From positions 62,001 to 126,000 of the forward strand of contig CAAENX010000014.1 in NCBI GenBank assembly GCA_900757495.1: 64,000 bases of DNA, given 5' to 3'. This stretch comes from an uncultured Collinsella sp. GTDB lineage: Bacteria > Actinomycetota > Coriobacteriia > Coriobacteriales > Coriobacteriaceae. A model generated the notes under the pieces. The model was not told the DNA's origin and did not search any database. It saw only the letters and a list, made by a program, of their open reading frames with translations. Below, piece by piece: positions 61,682-64,000 of this stretch (positions are counted from its first letter, which is position 1; each line of letters opens with the position of its first letter). A program made the translations under genes and the position numbers.

Positions 61682-63106
61682 ATGATTAAGAATTATTCAG
61701 TTAGGGAGTCTGTGCAAAATCCTATTTCTATCAATTTCCCTCGCTATTTCTATGTTTTGTTGTTCTGCAGCTTTGCTGTATTTAGTCTCTTATCCTTTCT
61801 AAAAGTGATGAGCTATCTGAGTTTATTTTTCTTTGCTGTTTACCTTTTGTATTTAATAGCTTCAGAACCAAAATTAATTGTTAAATACCCCGCATTCTAT
61901 TTTGTTGTTATTGCCAATATAGTTGGCGTGGCATCATGCGAGTTTACACATGTGTTCTTACCGGAGATGCTTTGCTCTGCATCGTTTTCAGGCTCTCTTC
62001 CGTTGATTGTATTTTCGAGATGGCTGTTTCTTGTTGTCATACAGCGATTTGATTCAGCCTCTATGTTATATGCGCCTTCTAATTCTTGCGGCGCGGAACC
62101 AGAGTCCGATCATAGGCCTTCGATTTCCATCTTGATGGTCTTGACTGTTGTCGTTTTTTGCTTGACGATGGCGCTCGCTGTCCATGTGTTGAGTCATCCT
62201 GCTTTTTTGATGGGTGTTGACCGTGTTTTTTATACACAGCGCTATTTGACGGGGATCTGGGGACAAATTTCCGGCTATTTGAATTTCTTGATACTAATTC
62301 CTGCTTTGAGTATACGAAACAATAAGAGTAAGCTCGGTATTTTTACCGTCGCACTTTATTTAGTCACACTTGTATGTTCCGGCGTTAAATTTGGTGGCCT
62401 GTTTACCGTTCTTTGCTCGATTGTTCTAGTGTACTTCGACAAGATATGCAGCATGAACAAAAATAGGCTCCGGAAGTATTTGTTTGGAATGCTAGCGGTG
62501 TTTTGCGCCCTTATTGTAGTTACCGTGACCGTGCAGGGTACTTATTCTGATGAGAGCCCTTTGGACTATCTTGCTGATAGGACTGCGCAGCAGGGCGAAT
62601 TGTGGTGGAAGACGGTCTCTCTATATGGTTTTGAATCGCATTTTGAACAGGTGCCATGCGAGCTTTCTGCTTTAACGCTCAATGCGGATGTTTCTGATTC
62701 TGTCGGTGCCAACTACGGCATCTATAACATCATGTATAAAACGGTGCCTTCGGTTCAGGTCGATAGGTATTTGGCAGGTGGGGCCCGTTACACAGAGGCG
62801 GGATATGCTACGGCTCTGTATTGTCTGGGTCCTGTTGGACCGTTGCTATTTTCAGTTGTGATGGGCATTGCTGCGGCTTTCCTCCAGAACCTTCTTCTGA
62901 TGGCAATTTCTCATGTGTGGTTGATTCAGTCTTGCCTTTTATTCCGATTCTATAACCTACTGCAGACGGGTATCAGCATGTGCGTCTTTGGACAGCTATT
63001 CACCCCGATGTCCATCGCTTCTGCCTTAATAATTCTTCTTATGTACTTAATTGAGGCAAAAGAAAGAATTGTCAGTGCCAAAAGTGCCGTCAATTATCGT
63101 TTCTGA
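61682..63106 (+). CDS. O-antigen/capsule polymerase-like membrane protein (Wzy-like)
   Basis: A 474-residue protein with about ten to twelve hydrophobic segments and one long loop (residues about 295-375), the layout of polysaccharide polymerases. No sequence motif is strong, as usual for Wzy. The ATG at 61682 is preferred over 61667 because GGGGG lies at a better distance. The AT-rich codon use differs strongly from the first 57 kb, consistent with transfer of the cluster. Confidence 0.65.
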   Translation: MIKNYSVRESVQNPISINFPRYFYVLLFCSFAVFSLLSFLKVMSYLSLFFFAVYLLYLIASEPKLIVKYPAFYFVVIANIVGVASCEFTHVFLPEMLCSASFSGSLPLIVFSRWLFLVVIQRFDSASMLYAPSNSCGAEPESDHRPSISILMVLTVVVFCLTMALAVHVLSHPAFLMGVDRVFYTQRYLTGIWGQISGYLNFLILIPALSIRNNKSKLGIFTVALYLVTLVCSGVKFGGLFTVLCSIVLVYFDKICSMNKNRLRKYLFGMLAVFCALIVVTVTVQGTYSDESPLDYLADRTAQQGELWWKTVSLYGFESHFEQVPCELSALTLNADVSDSVGANYGIYNIMYKTVPSVQVDRYLAGGARYTEAGYATALYCLGPVGPLLFSVVMGIAAAFLQNLLLMAISHVWLIQSCLLFRFYNLLQTGISMCVFGQLFTPMSIASALIILLMYLIEAKERIVSAKSAVNYRF

Positions 63107-63158
63107 TCTCTTGCGGTTGTCGAGTCCATTTTGAATCCATATATTACTGGAGTAATTC

Positions 63159-64000
63159 ATGAGTACTGATATATTTATCTGTCACACTGCATATCACTTG
63201 CTTATCGCTCTTTCAAAAGTTCTGAGCAATTCAAATGGCTCGCGCAAGAATTCGATAGCATATGATTTGATGCTTATGGATACTATTCCAAATTGCTCGA
63301 AGCTCGCCGAGAAGATTAATAAAACGAACCTATTTAAAACTGTGATGCTTGAAGGTTCGGATCACTCTTTCGCCTCGTCTTCTTATTTCAAAACAGCCTT
63401 GGAGCTGTTGTTTCGTGGGAAACGCTATTCTAGGCTTGTCGATGCTCTGCGAGAGTATGATGACATATATGTTTTCAACGATGTGACAGAAGTTGGGTGC
63501 GTTTTAAATGAGGCACGAATCAAATATCATTTAATTGAAGACGGATTGAACTGCTTTAAACTTTTTGATCAAAACAATACTTCTGTTGGTGTGGCCTCTT
63601 TTCGCCAAATCACTAATATTTTTCTGCATCTTCCGTCGCATATGGCAGAGTCCGATTATTGTCTAGACCTGGAAATTAATGACGCTAGCAGTTTATCGAC
63701 AACTATAAATAAAAAGTTGATTGAATTACCGCGGACAAAGCTATTCTCTCGACTTGATGAAGACGCTGTCGCCCATATTCAATCGATTTTTTCATGTCCG
63801 GATTCCGCTTGTCTTAATGAGGCGTCTCTTGTTTTAACAACACCTTTTTGTGAGCTTGGCTTCTCTTCAGCTGAGCAGAAAACTTATTACGCTAAGGTTC
63901 TATCGCGACTTCCGCCGCAAAGCTGTTTTATTAAGCCTCATCCTCGCGATTTTTTTGATTATACGCAGTTGGTTAGTCGTGAGCGCATTATCGATCGAAC
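63159..64000 (+). CDS. Probable capsule glycosyltransferase, GT52/polysialyltransferase-like (partial)
   Basis: The frame begins at ATG 63159 after ACTGGAGTAATTC and runs open to the window edge (280 codons). MSTDIFICHTAYHLLIALSKVL at the N-terminus, YDDIYVFNDVTEVG, YHLIEDGLNCF and CFIKPHPRDFFDY are the pattern of sialyltransferase-like GT52 or polysialyltransferase families, where the KPHPR segment binds the CMP donor. AT-rich like the preceding gene. The acceptor and sugar are unknown. Confidence 0.65.
   Translation, partial: MSTDIFICHTAYHLLIALSKVLSNSNGSRKNSIAYDLMLMDTIPNCSKLAEKINKTNLFKTVMLEGSDHSFASSSYFKTALELLFRGKRYSRLVDALREYDDIYVFNDVTEVGCVLNEARIKYHLIEDGLNCFKLFDQNNTSVGVASFRQITNIFLHLPSHMAESDYCLDLEINDASSLSTTINKKLIELPRTKLFSRLDEDAVAHIQSIFSCPDSACLNEASLVLTTPFCELGFSSAEQKTYYAKVLSRLPPQSCFIKPHPRDFFDYTQLVSRERIIDR

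Overview
The window is from a high-GC, anaerobic, fermentative bacterium, most likely a gut coriobacterium such as Collinsella. This is inferred from the gene set and codon style; no 16S rRNA is present. Nearly all genes lie on the + strand. The exceptions are a toxin-antitoxin pair near 12 kb and a block of four genes at 49.7-54.5 kb.

Layout. 0-1.4 kb: end of a molybdate ABC transporter (modB end, modC). 1.8-8.5 kb: two double-cubane-cluster type reductase paralogues (2-hydroxyacyl-CoA dehydratase family), their ATP-dependent activator, a selenocysteine-containing SelD, YedF, a small Se/S-carrier-like protein and a NifS-like cysteine desulfurase, all close-packed. 8.6-12.5 kb: BrnQ, two tRNAs, a nuclease-like gene of unknown role between inverted palindromes, and a PIN toxin-antitoxin pair. 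12.9-28.3 kb: a complete Hyf-type formate hydrogenlyase locus (selenocysteine FdhF with ferredoxin partner, hyfA-J like genes, HycI protease, FocA channel). 28.5-35.5 kb: a second molybdopterin oxidoreductase, selA, selB, tRNA-Sec (selC), mobA and a second Se/S-carrier-like gene with a Cys-rich head. 35.8-49.4 kb: gdhA, a xanthine dehydrogenase-like pair, tRNA-Leu, tig-clpP-clpX, valS, folC. 49.7-54.5 kb (minus strand): Xaa-Pro peptidase and a three-gene anaerobic glycerol-3-phosphate dehydrogenase-like set. 55.4-57.8 kb: a zinc-ribbon membrane protein and thrS. 58.1 kb to the end: a NusG-family specialised antiterminator (LoaP/RfaH-like) followed by an AT-richer surface polysaccharide cluster cut by the window edge.

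How it works together. The first 41 kb form a molybdenum and selenium economy: molybdate uptake (ModBC), cofactor nucleotide attachment (MobA), selenium activation (SelD and carriers), Sec charging and decoding (SelA, SelB, selC), and the users (FdhF, perhaps the hydroxylase). Two UGA codons that would otherwise break selD and fdhF are read here as selenocysteine, each followed by a bSECIS-like hairpin.

Unexplained structure is concentrated between genes: (i) a three-copy hairpin element with covarying stems after both reductase genes and after valS; (ii) five copies of a palindrome with fixed outer arms and two alternative inner arms; (iii) a ~290 bp composite module duplicated on both sides of the pepP gene; (iv) an exact 80 bp period array of seven and a half dyad units at 54703-55290 with a 240 bp higher-order period; (v) a 26 bp near-perfect stem in the valS leader.
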